From: Azospirillum cavernae
GTDB lineage: Bacteria > Pseudomonadota > Alphaproteobacteria > Azospirillales > Azospirillaceae
DNA: 64,000 bases
NCBI RefSeq assembly: GCF_003590795.1
Contig: NZ_QYUL01000002.1
Location: forward strand, 1,109,001-1,173,000
Reading direction: 5' to 3'
Part shown: positions 27,691-36,194 of the stretch, piece by piece
Layout of the letters: every line of letters begins with the position of its first letter
Numbering within the stretch: position 1 is the stretch's first letter
The notes under the pieces: model-generated
The model's database searches: none
What the model saw: only the letters and a program-made list of their open reading frames with translations
What the model was told of the DNA's origin: nothing
Program-made: the position numbers and the translations under genes

Positions 27691-27770
27691 AGTTGAACAG
27701 GGAGGCTTCACGTCTGGGAGACGCTGGGTCGGGAGACCCAACCCCGGAGGGGATGCCCCCGGGACGAAAC
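27655..27770 (-). ncRNA. Candidate small RNA with C-rich loops
   Basis: On the minus strand this stretch could form a chain of hairpins ending in a strong intrinsic terminator. The hairpins are CCCGG...CCGGG (27743-27763), TGGGTC/GACCCA (27725-27740), CGTCT/AGACG (27711-27723) and the terminator CGCCGCTA/TAGCGGCG (27663-27690). In the RNA the loops or single strands carry CCUCC once and CUCCC four times, all able to pair with Shine-Dalgarno sequences. It lies between the LysR terminator and terC. The 5' end and promoter are not determined. C-rich-loop RNAs that block ribosome sites are known in alphaproteobacteria; no family was identified. Confidence 0.5.
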
Positions 27771-27894
27771 ATCGAATGCTGCGTCGCAACATCCAATGAT
27801 CGAAATTTGACCATTTCTCTGCCAAGTTTCCAGGCAAAAATACAGAAAACTACCATGCGCAACGCGCATGGCTTGCAGTGCTCTGAATCTGCGA

Positions 27895-27956
27895 ACAAAA
27901 ATGCCGAAACCAACCGGGTGGACGTTGGAAAGACGTCAACACCGGGTTGATTTCGG
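27895..27956 (-). terminator. Intrinsic terminator of the LysR gene at 27992
   Basis: A long imperfect inverted repeat with arms at 27904-27920 and 27940-27956 (CCGAAACCAACCGGGTG against CCGAAATCAACCCGGTG, two differences). On the minus strand it is followed by CATTTTTG. It lies 36 bases beyond the LysR stop codon. Confidence 0.65.
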
Positions 27957-27991
27957 CAATGCTGTTACCAAGGGCGCAAAAAGGCGGCGGA

Positions 27992-28885
27992 TCAGAAGGG
28001 CGTCTCTGCCACTTTTTTGACCAGAAAGTCGCGGAAGACCGCGATGCGCTTGGAATGGCGCAATTCTTCGGCATACACGAAATAGGCGTCCACTTTCGGC
28101 CCGTCCACGTCGGGCAGAACGCGCACCAGATCCTTGGCTTGGCCATCGACCAGAAAATCGGGCAAGGCGGCGATGCCCAGGCCGCTTTCGACCGCGCGGT
28201 AGATGGCGTAGACGCTGTTGACCTGAAGAATCGGGCGGCGGGCCGCCGACGGCTCGCCCACATCCATGATCCAGTTCACGTTCGGGATCGGCGCCCGCAC
28301 GTCCGGCGGGTAGGCGATGATGTCGTGGCTGTCCAGATCGTTCGGCGTCTTCGGCGTCCCGCGTTTCTTCAGATAGCCCTGGCTGGCGTAGAGGTGGAAG
28401 CGGATCGACATCAGATGACGCTGAATGAGGTCCGGCTGGCGCGGCGTGTTCATGCGGATGGCGATGTCCGCCTCGCGCATGGCCAAATCCAGCTCGTCGT
28501 CGTCGATCAGCAGCGTCAGTTGAATGTCGGGGTAAATCGACATGAATTCGTTGATGCGCGGCGTCAGCCACGTCGATCCGAAGGCGACCGTCGTCGTCAC
28601 CCGCAACGGCCCTTTGGGATGCTCCCGGCTTTCGGTCAGCATCGCCTCGGTCATCGAGAGTTTGGCGAAGACGTCGCGGGCGGTGCGGTGCAGCAGTTCG
28701 CCCTGTTCGGTGAGGATGAGGCCACGGGCGTGCCGGTGGAACAGGGGAACGCCCAGACTTTCCTCAAGCGCGCTGATCTGTCGGCTGACGGCCGACTGGC
28801 TGAGGTTCAGGGTCTCACCGGCGTGCGTGAAGCTGCCGGCTTCGGCCACCGCATGGAAGACGCGAAGCTTGTCCCAATCCATCAT
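27992..28885 (-). CDS. LysR-family transcriptional regulator
   Basis: A 297-residue LysR protein. The DNA-binding helix is LRVFHAVAEAGSFTHAGETLNLSQSAVSRQISALEESLG, and the effector domain begins near residue 92 (GPLRVTTTVAFGSTWLTP). From memory the sequence is close to a LysR subgroup conserved among Rhodospirillales and Rhizobiales, but the target genes are not known. Two adjacent ATGs (28885, 28882) can serve as start. The neighbour on the other strand (29210) is an orphan protein. Confidence 0.9.
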   Translation of the reverse strand: MMDWDKLRVFHAVAEAGSFTHAGETLNLSQSAVSRQISALEESLGVPLFHRHARGLILTEQGELLHRTARDVFAKLSMTEAMLTESREHPKGPLRVTTTVAFGSTWLTPRINEFMSIYPDIQLTLLIDDDELDLAMREADIAIRMNTPRQPDLIQRHLMSIRFHLYASQGYLKKRGTPKTPNDLDSHDIIAYPPDVRAPIPNVNWIMDVGEPSAARRPILQVNSVYAIYRAVESGLGIAALPDFLVDGQAKDLVRVLPDVDGPKVDAYFVYAEELRHSKRIAVFRDFLVKKVAETPF

Positions 28886-29209
28886 ACTGTCCCGCTCTCG
28901 CGCGCGATGACGGAGAGCCTCCCATTTTTTGAAGGCGGCGCATAGCCGCCATGCATCTTTATAGCGGGAACGCGCCCGGAACGCACGCTCTACCGCGCGG
29001 GATTCGCACGAAAATTAATCATGATCGCCGGAGTTATTCTCATCCGAACCCGCAGCCTTTGCAGAGTTGCGTGGGGTGGCAGGTGCGAAATGTCGCAGCC
29101 TATGGCGGCGGATGGGTGCTTTTCATCACCCCTGGTTGCGAAATTAATAACCTGTAAACGGTAATAAAATTACTCTTCACGGATTGGTTGCTTTTGGGGA
29201 GCGCGCATC
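28886..29209. other. Gene-free divergent intergenic region
   Basis: These 324 bases separate divergent genes and become AT-rich toward 29140-29175. A short palindrome, GTAAT-AAA-ATTAC (29161-29173), lies 37 bases before the 29210 start. No gene or RNA is seen, and the promoters could not be placed with confidence. Confidence 0.5.
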
Positions 29210-30247
29210 ATGTCCGTGAAGCCCTTATCCGGGCAAACGCCCAATATTTTCACCACCACAACCCTGTCAAGCGCCTCGCTGTTCGTCAAGACGACGACCG
29301 CCAGCGGCGCGGCCAGCAAAGCGGCGACCTCGGCCGGGCCGGTCGACGCGGTGACGTTTTCAGCGAAGGCGCTGGCGTCCCTGAAGGGGCAAGCGGCCAC
29401 TGCGGCGTCTCCAGCGGGGGCGGAAACCGCGACCGCTGCGGCGAAGACCACGGCGCCAGAGGCCGGATGGACGGGGCCTGCCATCCAGTTCAAACGACCG
29501 ACCTTGACGCTTGAGGGCGACCAGCCCGCGTTCGCGCCGGGGGCGAATCAGGCGATCATGGATTATCACCGCGACAAGATGGCTCACCGTTTTGGGATGA
29601 TGAGCAGCGTGCGCGAGGCGCTTGGCCTGTCGGCCAACATTGATGACGGTGGCGGCGTCGCCCTGACCGGCAAAATCGCGGATGTGATTGACAAGACGTT
29701 GGCGTTGGACGGCAAGGGCGGCCCCCAAAAGCCCCCGGAACTTCTGGCGCGGGAGGCGGCCCAGCAGGGGACGTCCGGCATGCCGGAGGGAACCGCCAAG
29801 ACCTCCATGATTACGCTGTATCTGCCGGGAACGCAGGGGACCGGCAGCGAGCAGATTGAAATCATGATCGACGATTCGGCGATGGAAAAGCTCGCCGCGA
29901 TGTCGCCCCAAGCGGTGAAGGACGGGTTGGTCGACATGCTGGGCGGCGGCGACGAGGCCAAAGCGGGCAACGCCGCCATGAAATCCGGCGCCTTCGGCAA
30001 ATTCATGGAGGAGAACAAGGATTGGCACCCGGAATTCGCCTCGTCCAAGGCGCGATTCGGGCTGTTTGACCCGGACAAGGGCAACACGGCGCAGCCCATG
30101 CTGATGATCCAGTCGGAAAGCCGCCCCGACTATGTGCGCGACCATGTCGGCCAACTGGTGGATGGGGTGATGAAGTTGTTGCGCGGCGCGGCCCCGCCAG
30201 CCGCGACGGCGGCCACTTCGGAGGCTCCTGCGGCGGTCAAGGGCTGA
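29210..30247 (+). CDS. Uncharacterised protein with low-complexity N-terminus
   Basis: A 345-residue protein I do not recognise. The first 90 residues are rich in Ala, Thr and Ser without a signal peptide (SGQTPNIFTTTTLSSASLF). The middle and end are more ordered and acidic/helical (IMIDDSAMEKLAAMSPQAVKDGLVDMLGGGDEAKAG; FGLFDPDKGNTAQPMLM; VRDHVGQLVDGVMKLL). A GGGGAG ribosome site precedes the ATG. A disordered start without a leader peptide is seen in flagellar and type I/III secreted proteins, but no such genes are near. Single gene, own promoter likely. Confidence 0.7.
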   Translation: MSVKPLSGQTPNIFTTTTLSSASLFVKTTTASGAASKAATSAGPVDAVTFSAKALASLKGQAATAASPAGAETATAAAKTTAPEAGWTGPAIQFKRPTLTLEGDQPAFAPGANQAIMDYHRDKMAHRFGMMSSVREALGLSANIDDGGGVALTGKIADVIDKTLALDGKGGPQKPPELLAREAAQQGTSGMPEGTAKTSMITLYLPGTQGTGSEQIEIMIDDSAMEKLAAMSPQAVKDGLVDMLGGGDEAKAGNAAMKSGAFGKFMEENKDWHPEFASSKARFGLFDPDKGNTAQPMLMIQSESRPDYVRDHVGQLVDGVMKLLRGAAPPAATAATSEAPAAVKG

Positions 30248-30261
30248 TCGGTCGCTGAGGC

Positions 30262-31698
30262 TCAGTCCGCCGCGTCGGTCAGGCGGGGTTTGGCGGCGTT
30301 GTCGTTGCCGATTCGGTGGCCGCTGATCTCCGCCCCGGCGTCGGCGGGCAGGCGCCAGAAAAACAGGCTGGAGACGCAGGCCAACGTCCCGACGATGGCG
30401 AAGGCCGGGACGAAGGCCGCCGCGTTCAGCGGCCCGCCGCTCCACAGCAGGGTCAGATGCAGGGCGCTGGCCCCCACCGCGACGCCAAGGCTGAGCGAGA
30501 CCTGTTGCATCACCAGGGCCAGCGTGTTGGCGCGGCTGGTCTTGTCGCTGGGAACCTCGGCGTAGGTCAGGCTGTTGATGCCGGTGAATTGCAGGGAGCG
30601 AAAGAAGCCGCCCGCCAGCAAGGCCGCCAATATCAGCGTGTGCGGCGTGTCGGGGCGGAAGGCGCCATAGCCCGCCAGAATGACGCCGCTGACCAGGGCG
30701 TTGACCATCAGCACGCGGCGGAACCCGGCGCGGCGCAGGATCGGCCCGGCCAGCGCCTTCATCGTCAAGGCCCCCGCCGCCCCGGCGAAGGTCAGCGCCC
30801 CGGATGCAAAGGCGCTGAGGCCAAAGCCGATTTGCAGCATCACCGGCACCAGAAACGGAACCGCGCCGATGCCGACGCGGAACAGCGTGCCGCCAAAGAT
30901 CGCCGCCGCGTAGGTCGGCAGGCGCAGCAGGGATGGGTCCAGCACCGGGCGCTCGACCCGGCGGGCGTGGCGCAGATAGAGCAGGGCGGCGGCCAGCGCC
31001 ACCGCCAACAGGGCGACGACCGCCAGCGGCGGCAGCAGATCGCGCCCGACATTCTCGAAACCAAACATGAAGGCGGCGAGAGCGACGCCGCTCAAGGCGA
31101 AGCCGACGCCGTCGAAGGGGTCGCGGTTTTCTTCGCGGTGGTTGGGAATCAGGCTCAGGACCAGACCCAACCCCAACAGGCCGATGGGGATGTTGATGAA
31201 GAAGATCCAGCGCCAGGAGGCGTAGGTGCTGATGGCCCCGCCCACCAGCGGCCCCAGCGCCGGGCCAATCAGCGCGGGCAAGGTCATCCGCGCCATGGCG
31301 GCGACCAACTGGCCTTTCGGCACGCTGCGCAGCAGAATCAACCGCCCGACCGGCGCCATCATCGCCCCGCCGATCCCCTGGAGGATGCGGGCGGCGACCA
31401 GCTCCGCCAAGCCGTTCGACAGGCCGCACAGCACCGACCCGGCGGTGAACACCGCGATGGCCGACGCGAAAACCGTCCGCGCCCCGAAGCGATCCGCCGC
31501 CCAGCCGCTGAGCGGCAAGAACACCGCCAAAGCCAGCATGTAGGAGGTCATGGCCAGACTGAGGTGCAACGGATCCTCGCCCAGCGACCGCGCGATGTCG
31601 GGCAGGGCGGTGGCGATCACCGTCGCGTCCAGATTCTCCATGAACAGGGCGCAGGCGACGATCAGCGGAATGACGCGGGGGGAGGCGGCGCGGGGCAT
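30262..31698 (-). CDS. MFS multidrug exporter, DHA2 (EmrB/QacA) family
   Basis: A 478-residue membrane protein with about fourteen hydrophobic segments. It has the DHA2 opening (FMENLDATVIATALPDIARSLG), motif A (PLSGWAADRFGARTVF) and a motif C-like stretch (LPALIGPALGPLVGGAIS). It should export drugs or small organic compounds by proton antiport; no EmrA-like partner is encoded here. It is convergent with the 29210 gene, with 14 bases between the stops. Confidence 0.9.
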   Translation of the reverse strand: MPRAASPRVIPLIVACALFMENLDATVIATALPDIARSLGEDPLHLSLAMTSYMLALAVFLPLSGWAADRFGARTVFASAIAVFTAGSVLCGLSNGLAELVAARILQGIGGAMMAPVGRLILLRSVPKGQLVAAMARMTLPALIGPALGPLVGGAISTYASWRWIFFINIPIGLLGLGLVLSLIPNHREENRDPFDGVGFALSGVALAAFMFGFENVGRDLLPPLAVVALLAVALAAALLYLRHARRVERPVLDPSLLRLPTYAAAIFGGTLFRVGIGAVPFLVPVMLQIGFGLSAFASGALTFAGAAGALTMKALAGPILRRAGFRRVLMVNALVSGVILAGYGAFRPDTPHTLILAALLAGGFFRSLQFTGINSLTYAEVPSDKTSRANTLALVMQQVSLSLGVAVGASALHLTLLWSGGPLNAAAFVPAFAIVGTLACVSSLFFWRLPADAGAEISGHRIGNDNAAKPRLTDAAD

Positions 31699-32008
31699 GG
31701 CGGGGAGACCGACGGCAACGGAGCGTTGTTTCCCAATCTGAGGCTATTCGCCGCAATGACCATCGCCGATGCCATGACCCAGACATGCGCGCGCGGTGGA
31801 GGACGCGCGCGCAGAACCTTGGGTGTGAGGGGGCAAGGCGCAGATCGCGTCCTGTCTGCCGCGCGTCAGGGCGTTTGCCGGGATGGCCGCTGATGGCTCG
31901 CCCTCCCCTGAGGAGCGCGGAGGATCGCCCAGCGGTCGGGCTTTCAGGGTATGGGCTCGGGGCGTCCAAAAACAAGTAATTCGCACACAAATACCCGAAT
32001 TAAGAATT
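31699..32008. other. Gene-free stretch; boundary to AT-rich segment
   Basis: No gene is seen. The first 260 bases have the GC-rich composition of the rest of the window; from about 31970 the sequence becomes strongly AT-rich. The boundary is a possible junction of acquired DNA. No repeat or att-like duplication was found at it. Confidence 0.45.
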
Positions 32009-32037
32009 TTGATTCAATATAATACAATTTTTATTAT
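32009..32037 (+). promoter_or_regulatory. Candidate promoter of the beta-propeller-like gene
   Basis: The -35 box TTGATT (32009-32014) and the -10 box TATTAT (32032-32037) are 17 bases apart in an AT-rich stretch. This would give a leader of about 110 bases. An overlapping TATAAT (32018-32023) is a second possible -10 box. Confidence 0.45.
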
Positions 32038-32151
32038 TGACGATAAACAAGTTCCTTCCTCTATTCGAATGGGACTGGAAGTTGACGCCGATCATCGTCG
32101 GATGGGGAGCTTTCAGGGAAAACTTCATAAAATATCAATCGGGGGACCGTG

Positions 32152-33111
32152 ATGGCCGAAAAAATTTTCGAGACAAAACAGATGACGGGAAACAGAGCTG
32201 TTATTGTTTATGGTCAAAATGAAAATATTATGACGTGGACCGGGCTGGACAGTGTCGTAAATGTCTCAAGCTCGCCCATGGATACATTTAATTTTCCTAG
32301 CGTAAAAACACAATTTAAGACATTAAGCGGGCCGTCGCTGGTTATGTTTCCTTCTGGAGGTGGCGGCTATCTAATTTGGGCTGCGCAGTCAAAGGTTGAT
32401 GGTGGATACCAAATTTATTGCGCAGAGGTGCAGAGAGGCGCTGACGGAAAGCTGGTCGTTTCCACCACCAGCCAGGAGGTGATATCCGCCGTCAGCCTGG
32501 ATGGGATTATCGCCGCGATGTTGGGCACTCAAAACGGACAGTTGGTCATCAACCTGGCGTGGCGGGATCCGCGCGAGCATTTGTGCCTGACCCAGTTCCA
32601 GCCTTGGAAAAAAATCCAGACAGGCTGGATGCAGATCCAACTTGATCAGAAGGCGTCCAGCGGTCCCGCCATGACCACGATCAACGGTCGTCCGATCATG
32701 ACCTATTTCGACGAGAACAAACACCTCAACATCCTGCTGGCGTCGAGGAACACGATCAATTTCGACATTCATAACCGATTGATATTTAAGGAAATATCCA
32801 GCAAATTCGCTCCAGCTATGGTCATTCAGTCCGCTGGCATCGGGTATGTCTTTTGGGTTGACGGCAGTGACTCGAAATTGGCCTACAACCAGATCGGGAT
32901 GAACTCCCGTGGCTCCGTCGTCTTGAACACGCAGGTGGAAGGGTCTGGCAAAATCAAAGACGCCGTCTCTATCGCCGCTCCTTCCGCCCGAATGGTCTCC
33001 CGTGAGCAGGATGATCGTCACGTGACGTTGTTGCAGGTCGTTTGGCCGCAAAGCAGCAAGGGAGACATCAAAGTTGCCGAGTTCGAGCCGCATTACACGG
33101 CGTTGACCTGA
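32152..33111 (+). CDS. Beta-propeller/lectin-like protein in AT-rich segment
   Basis: A 319-residue protein without a signal peptide. Sequence units recur about every 45-90 residues: GPSLVMFPSGGGGYLIWAA, GPAMTTINGRPIMTYFDE and APAMVIQSAGIGYVFWVD, each a turn followed by an aromatic-rich strand, as in propeller-type lectins or sialidase-like folds. The exact family is not recognised. The first 250 bases of the gene are much more AT-rich than its neighbours, a sign of transfer. The ATG at 32152 follows GGGGGA; a GTG three bases earlier is also possible. Confidence 0.7.
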   Translation: MAEKIFETKQMTGNRAVIVYGQNENIMTWTGLDSVVNVSSSPMDTFNFPSVKTQFKTLSGPSLVMFPSGGGGYLIWAAQSKVDGGYQIYCAEVQRGADGKLVVSTTSQEVISAVSLDGIIAAMLGTQNGQLVINLAWRDPREHLCLTQFQPWKKIQTGWMQIQLDQKASSGPAMTTINGRPIMTYFDENKHLNILLASRNTINFDIHNRLIFKEISSKFAPAMVIQSAGIGYVFWVDGSDSKLAYNQIGMNSRGSVVLNTQVEGSGKIKDAVSIAAPSARMVSREQDDRHVTLLQVVWPQSSKGDIKVAEFEPHYTALT

Positions 33112-33221
33112 GGTGGGAGTCCGTCCGGTCCGGTCCGGCCTGCGCCGGACCAAAGGGCGGGCGCCGCATGATCGGACCCGGTCGCCGACATGGCCGGGTC
33201 CGGGCGTTCTTTCACACGCGC

Positions 33222-33959
33222 TCAGTCCTCTCCCGCCGCGAAGGCGACCGCCGCCGCCGTGTGCAGGGCGGTGGTGTCGAAGACCGGGAAATCGGGGCGG
33301 TCGCTCTGGTCGATCAGCAGGAAGATTTCGGTGCAGCCCAGAATGACGCCCTGCGCGCCGTGCGCGCGCAAATCATCGACGATCCCCAGATAGGCGGCCT
33401 TGGATTCGGGCCGCAAATCGCGGCGGACCAACTCATCGAAGATGATGCGGTCGATGGTGGCTTGGTCGTCGTCGGACGGCGTCATCAAATCGATGTCGAA
33501 ACGATCCTTGAAGCGGGCGCGTAGAAGCTCCGATTGCATGGTCGCCCGCGTGCCGAGCAGCGCCACCCGCGTCAGCCCGGCGGCGCGGATCGCCGCGCCA
33601 GTCGGGTCGGCGATGTGGATGAAGGGGGTGGCGCGGCTCGCCATGATCGGTTCGACCACCCGGTGCATGGTGTTGGACGCGCACAGGATGACGTCGGCCC
33701 CGGCCCTTTCCAGCGCATCGATCTTTCCGGCTAGGTAACGATGAGCGCCGTCCCAGTCGCCGGAGCGGATGAAGCGCTGGATGTTGCCGAAATTGACGCT
33801 GACGATGACGATCTCGCCAATGTCCCAACCGCCGTAACGGGCGTTCAGCCCGGCGTTGAGCAGGCGGTAATAATCGGCGGTGGCTTGATCGCTCATGCCG
33901 CCCAGCACGCCGATGGTCTTTTGCGGCAGGGGGTGAGGCGTCGTCAGCGTCGTGGTCAT
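33222..33959 (-). CDS. Aspartate/glutamate racemase family protein
   Basis: A 245-residue enzyme with the two catalytic cysteines of the family: LCASNTMHRV and ILGCTEIFLL. The N-terminus KTIGVLGGMSDQATADYYRLLN is typical of YgeA/aspartate-racemase-like proteins. It should interconvert amino-acid enantiomers without a cofactor; the substrate is not certain. It ends the pair with the crotonase gene, whose stop lies three bases after this start on the same strand, so the two are co-transcribed. Confidence 0.9.
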   Translation of the reverse strand: MTTTLTTPHPLPQKTIGVLGGMSDQATADYYRLLNAGLNARYGGWDIGEIVIVSVNFGNIQRFIRSGDWDGAHRYLAGKIDALERAGADVILCASNTMHRVVEPIMASRATPFIHIADPTGAAIRAAGLTRVALLGTRATMQSELLRARFKDRFDIDLMTPSDDDQATIDRIIFDELVRRDLRPESKAAYLGIVDDLRAHGAQGVILGCTEIFLLIDQSDRPDFPVFDTTALHTAAAVAFAAGED

Positions 33960-33962
33960 CGG

Positions 33963-34757
33963 TCAGCGGCCTTTGAAGACGGGTTTGCGTTTGTCCAGGA
34001 AGGCGCGATAGCCCTCGCGGAAATCCTCTGTACCGAAACACTCGTAGCATTCGGCGATCTCGGCCTCGGTCAACGGCGCCGGGTTGGACAGGCGGTGAAC
34101 GAAGCGCTTGTGCAGCGTGGCGGCCAGCGGCGCGCCAGCGGCGATCCGGTCGCAGGTCGCAACAATTTCGCTTTCAAAATCATCGTTGGAAACGACGCGG
34201 TGGACCAGCCGCTTGTCCTTGGCCTCGGCGGCGTCGAACACGCGGCCTTCCAGCAGGATTTCCATCGCGGCGGGACCGCCGGCGATGTCGTGGACCAGCT
34301 TCAGTTCCGGCAGGGCCATGGAAATGCCCAACCGGCTGACCGGCACGCCGAAACGGCTGTTGTCGGTGCAGATCCGCAGATCGCAGGCCAGCGCCAGGGC
34401 CAAGCCGATGCCGCAGCACGGCCCGTTGATCGCCGCGATCACTGGGTGGCGCAAGCGGCGCAGCCCGTCCAGCCCCTCGTCCATCAATACGCCGTAGGCG
34501 GCGCCCTGGTCCGGGCTGTCGCGTTCGCTGGCGAATTCGGAAATGTCGGCGCCGGGGCTGAAGGAGCGCCCGCCCGCCCCGCGCATCACGACGACGCGGA
34601 CGGACTCGTCGGCCTCCAACGCCGCCAAATGACCAATCAGGTCATGCCACATCGGCTTGTCGACGGCGTTCAGCTTGTCGGGGTTGGTGAGGGTGAGGGT
34701 TGCGACCACGCCCTCGCGGTTCAAGGTGACGGCGCCGACCATGCGGTGTTCCTCCAT
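33963..34757 (-). CDS. Enoyl-CoA hydratase/isomerase family protein
   Basis: A 264-residue crotonase (259 from the ATG at 34742). Motifs are LTNPDKLNAVDKPMW, RSFSPGADISEFAS, AAINGPCCGIGLALALACDLRI and RFGVPVSRLGISMALPEL. The position of the usual second catalytic Glu is replaced by hydrophobic residues, so it may be an isomerase or hydrolase rather than a hydratase. It is upstream of the racemase gene in a two-gene operon. Confidence 0.87.
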   Translation of the reverse strand: MEEHRMVGAVTLNREGVVATLTLTNPDKLNAVDKPMWHDLIGHLAALEADESVRVVVMRGAGGRSFSPGADISEFASERDSPDQGAAYGVLMDEGLDGLRRLRHPVIAAINGPCCGIGLALALACDLRICTDNSRFGVPVSRLGISMALPELKLVHDIAGGPAAMEILLEGRVFDAAEAKDKRLVHRVVSNDDFESEIVATCDRIAAGAPLAATLHKRFVHRLSNPAPLTEAEIAECYECFGTEDFREGYRAFLDKRKPVFKGR

Positions 34758-35095
34758 GCGTTCCCGTATGGACGGCTGACCACAGGGAGTGGGGCGGCGT
34801 CAAGGGGGCGAGAAGCGCTGGGGCCTCGCTCTCAACCTTTTATAGCTTAGTTAAAATAAGGAGCGCACCTAACGATTCCACAGAACGCTTCTGCAAGCTG
34901 GTGGGAGAAATAGTGACACATACCTGATATGTGCTGACGTATTCTGATTGCTAAAACTTAATCCATATACGTCAACGCTTGACATTTTAGCACGATAACA
35001 TTAGGTTCTTAGACGGTAGGCAACGCCGGGAACTCCGAGTCGCTAATTCGCTGCGGCAGTCGTGGCTAGCTCACGATGGTACAGGGGCCGGGGGC
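34758..35095. other. Gene-free AT-rich flank of the DUF3800 gene
   Basis: No gene, tRNA or integrase is seen in these 338 bases. The composition changes to AT-rich near 34840 and back to GC-rich past 35075 (CAGGGGCCGGGGGCC). The segment may be the left part of an acquired island. No direct repeat of it was found on the right side near 36180. Confidence 0.45.
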
Positions 35096-35989
35096 CTACC
35101 GCCTTTTTATCCAGTCTGGTGCACTGTAAATGTCAAATATGCGAGTCTGTTGAGCTGTTAATTCGGCCTTCTTAAGAGAAGGCAACAATTTTACTCCATA
35201 ACCAAATCTCCGTCTATATTTGTCGCCATCTCTAGCCATCTCAACTTTGAAGGCTACAGTTTTTTTCAGCATCTTTGCGAATTGTGGGTCGCATTCACGG
35301 GTTGGAGTCTCTGCTACAGCTTGGTAGAATGCGCTCGCAACGACGTCGGCTAGCTGAAGTCCTGCCATGCTCTTATGGTCATAAGCAAATATTTCTTGAT
35401 GATCTATCGCGGACCACCGAAGATCTCCAAATTTATTGTATAAAGAACCGCTGATACTCTGCCCGTGAAGCTTTATTAAATAATCGCGGAAATGATTGTA
35501 ATTCATTCCTCCGCGTCGAGAAAATATAATGCGCAATTTCTGCGGGGATTTTTTATCTTTTAATGATTGTATTTCGCATTCCTCTGTCACGCGTTCCAAA
35601 AGACAGCGGACAGTCCACCAATATAAGAAATTCTTATCGCCCTCCGCGTACTCTGGTCTTCCTCGAATTTTCTCGTTGTAATAATTTTGCATGTTCTTTT
35701 TGTTTGACATCACAACAAAAGATCTAATCTTAGCCAGCGCTATTGCCTCGCAGGCGATTTTCTTTTTTGCGGGAATAAGGTCTCGATAATGTATATCCAT
35801 GCGCTGCGAATTTTTAAACTGCGATACAATGCTTTTCACAGTGTCAAGCATCAGATGGTCGTTTTCCGCCCTGACTAAAAGGCAAGATACAATGAACCAC
35901 TCTGATGATCCGTTCTCATAAAACGGATAGACGCGTTTCAACCCATCATCCCCAGCTTCGTCAATGTATGCAACATAATCAACAGACAT
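35096..35989 (-). CDS. DUF3800 domain protein
   Basis: A 297-residue protein of the DUF3800 family. The conserved N-terminal YIDEAGDD (residues 7-14) and the C-terminal LQLADVVASAFYQA with acidic residues are both present, as expected for an RNase H-like fold with a metal site. Family members are often found on mobile islands and near defence genes; their function is not established. AT-rich codons contrast with all neighbours, so recent acquisition is likely. It has its own promoter and an AGGA ribosome site seven bases before the start. No partner gene is visible on either side. Confidence 0.85.
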   Translation of the reverse strand: MSVDYVAYIDEAGDDGLKRVYPFYENGSSEWFIVSCLLVRAENDHLMLDTVKSIVSQFKNSQRMDIHYRDLIPAKKKIACEAIALAKIRSFVVMSNKKNMQNYYNEKIRGRPEYAEGDKNFLYWWTVRCLLERVTEECEIQSLKDKKSPQKLRIIFSRRGGMNYNHFRDYLIKLHGQSISGSLYNKFGDLRWSAIDHQEIFAYDHKSMAGLQLADVVASAFYQAVAETPTRECDPQFAKMLKKTVAFKVEMARDGDKYRRRFGYGVKLLPSLKKAELTAQQTRIFDIYSAPDWIKRR

Positions 35990-36000
35990 GTTTTTCCTAA

Positions 36001-36038
36001 TTATCTTAATGATAAGCCCACACCCTAGCGTAAGACAA
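36001..36038 (-). promoter_or_regulatory. Promoter and overlapping palindrome of the DUF3800 gene
   Basis: On the minus strand the -35 box TTGTCT (36033-36038) and the -10 box TATCAT (36009-36014) are 18 bases apart. A palindrome TTATC-TTAAT-GATAA (36001-36015) covers the -10 box, a place suited for repression. Confidence 0.5.
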
Positions 36039-36194
36039 AAACATATTTATGTCGAGTATTTTGCTCGCTAGGGTTACGAAATCGCGCAACGTGATCGGTA
36101 GCAAGTCCAAATTTCTGACAGTGATAGGGCAACAACCTGCAAAGTTCTATTGAACCTTTAATCAGGCCTCCATTTGAGGGTGGAAGAATACCCC

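Noticed and set aside
29360..31990. An 876-codon minus-strand frame across the DHA2 exporter and the 29210 gene
   Set aside because: It is out of frame with the exporter, rich in Arg and Gly, and without any domain; the exporter frame explains the sequence.
32037..32222. A small TTG-initiated frame before the propeller-like gene
   Set aside because: It overlaps the start of the larger gene, lacks a ribosome site and shows no coding bias.
34758..36194. A toxin-antitoxin or defence operon around the DUF3800 gene
   Set aside because: No second gene with start, ribosome site and plausible product is found on either side in the AT-rich segment.
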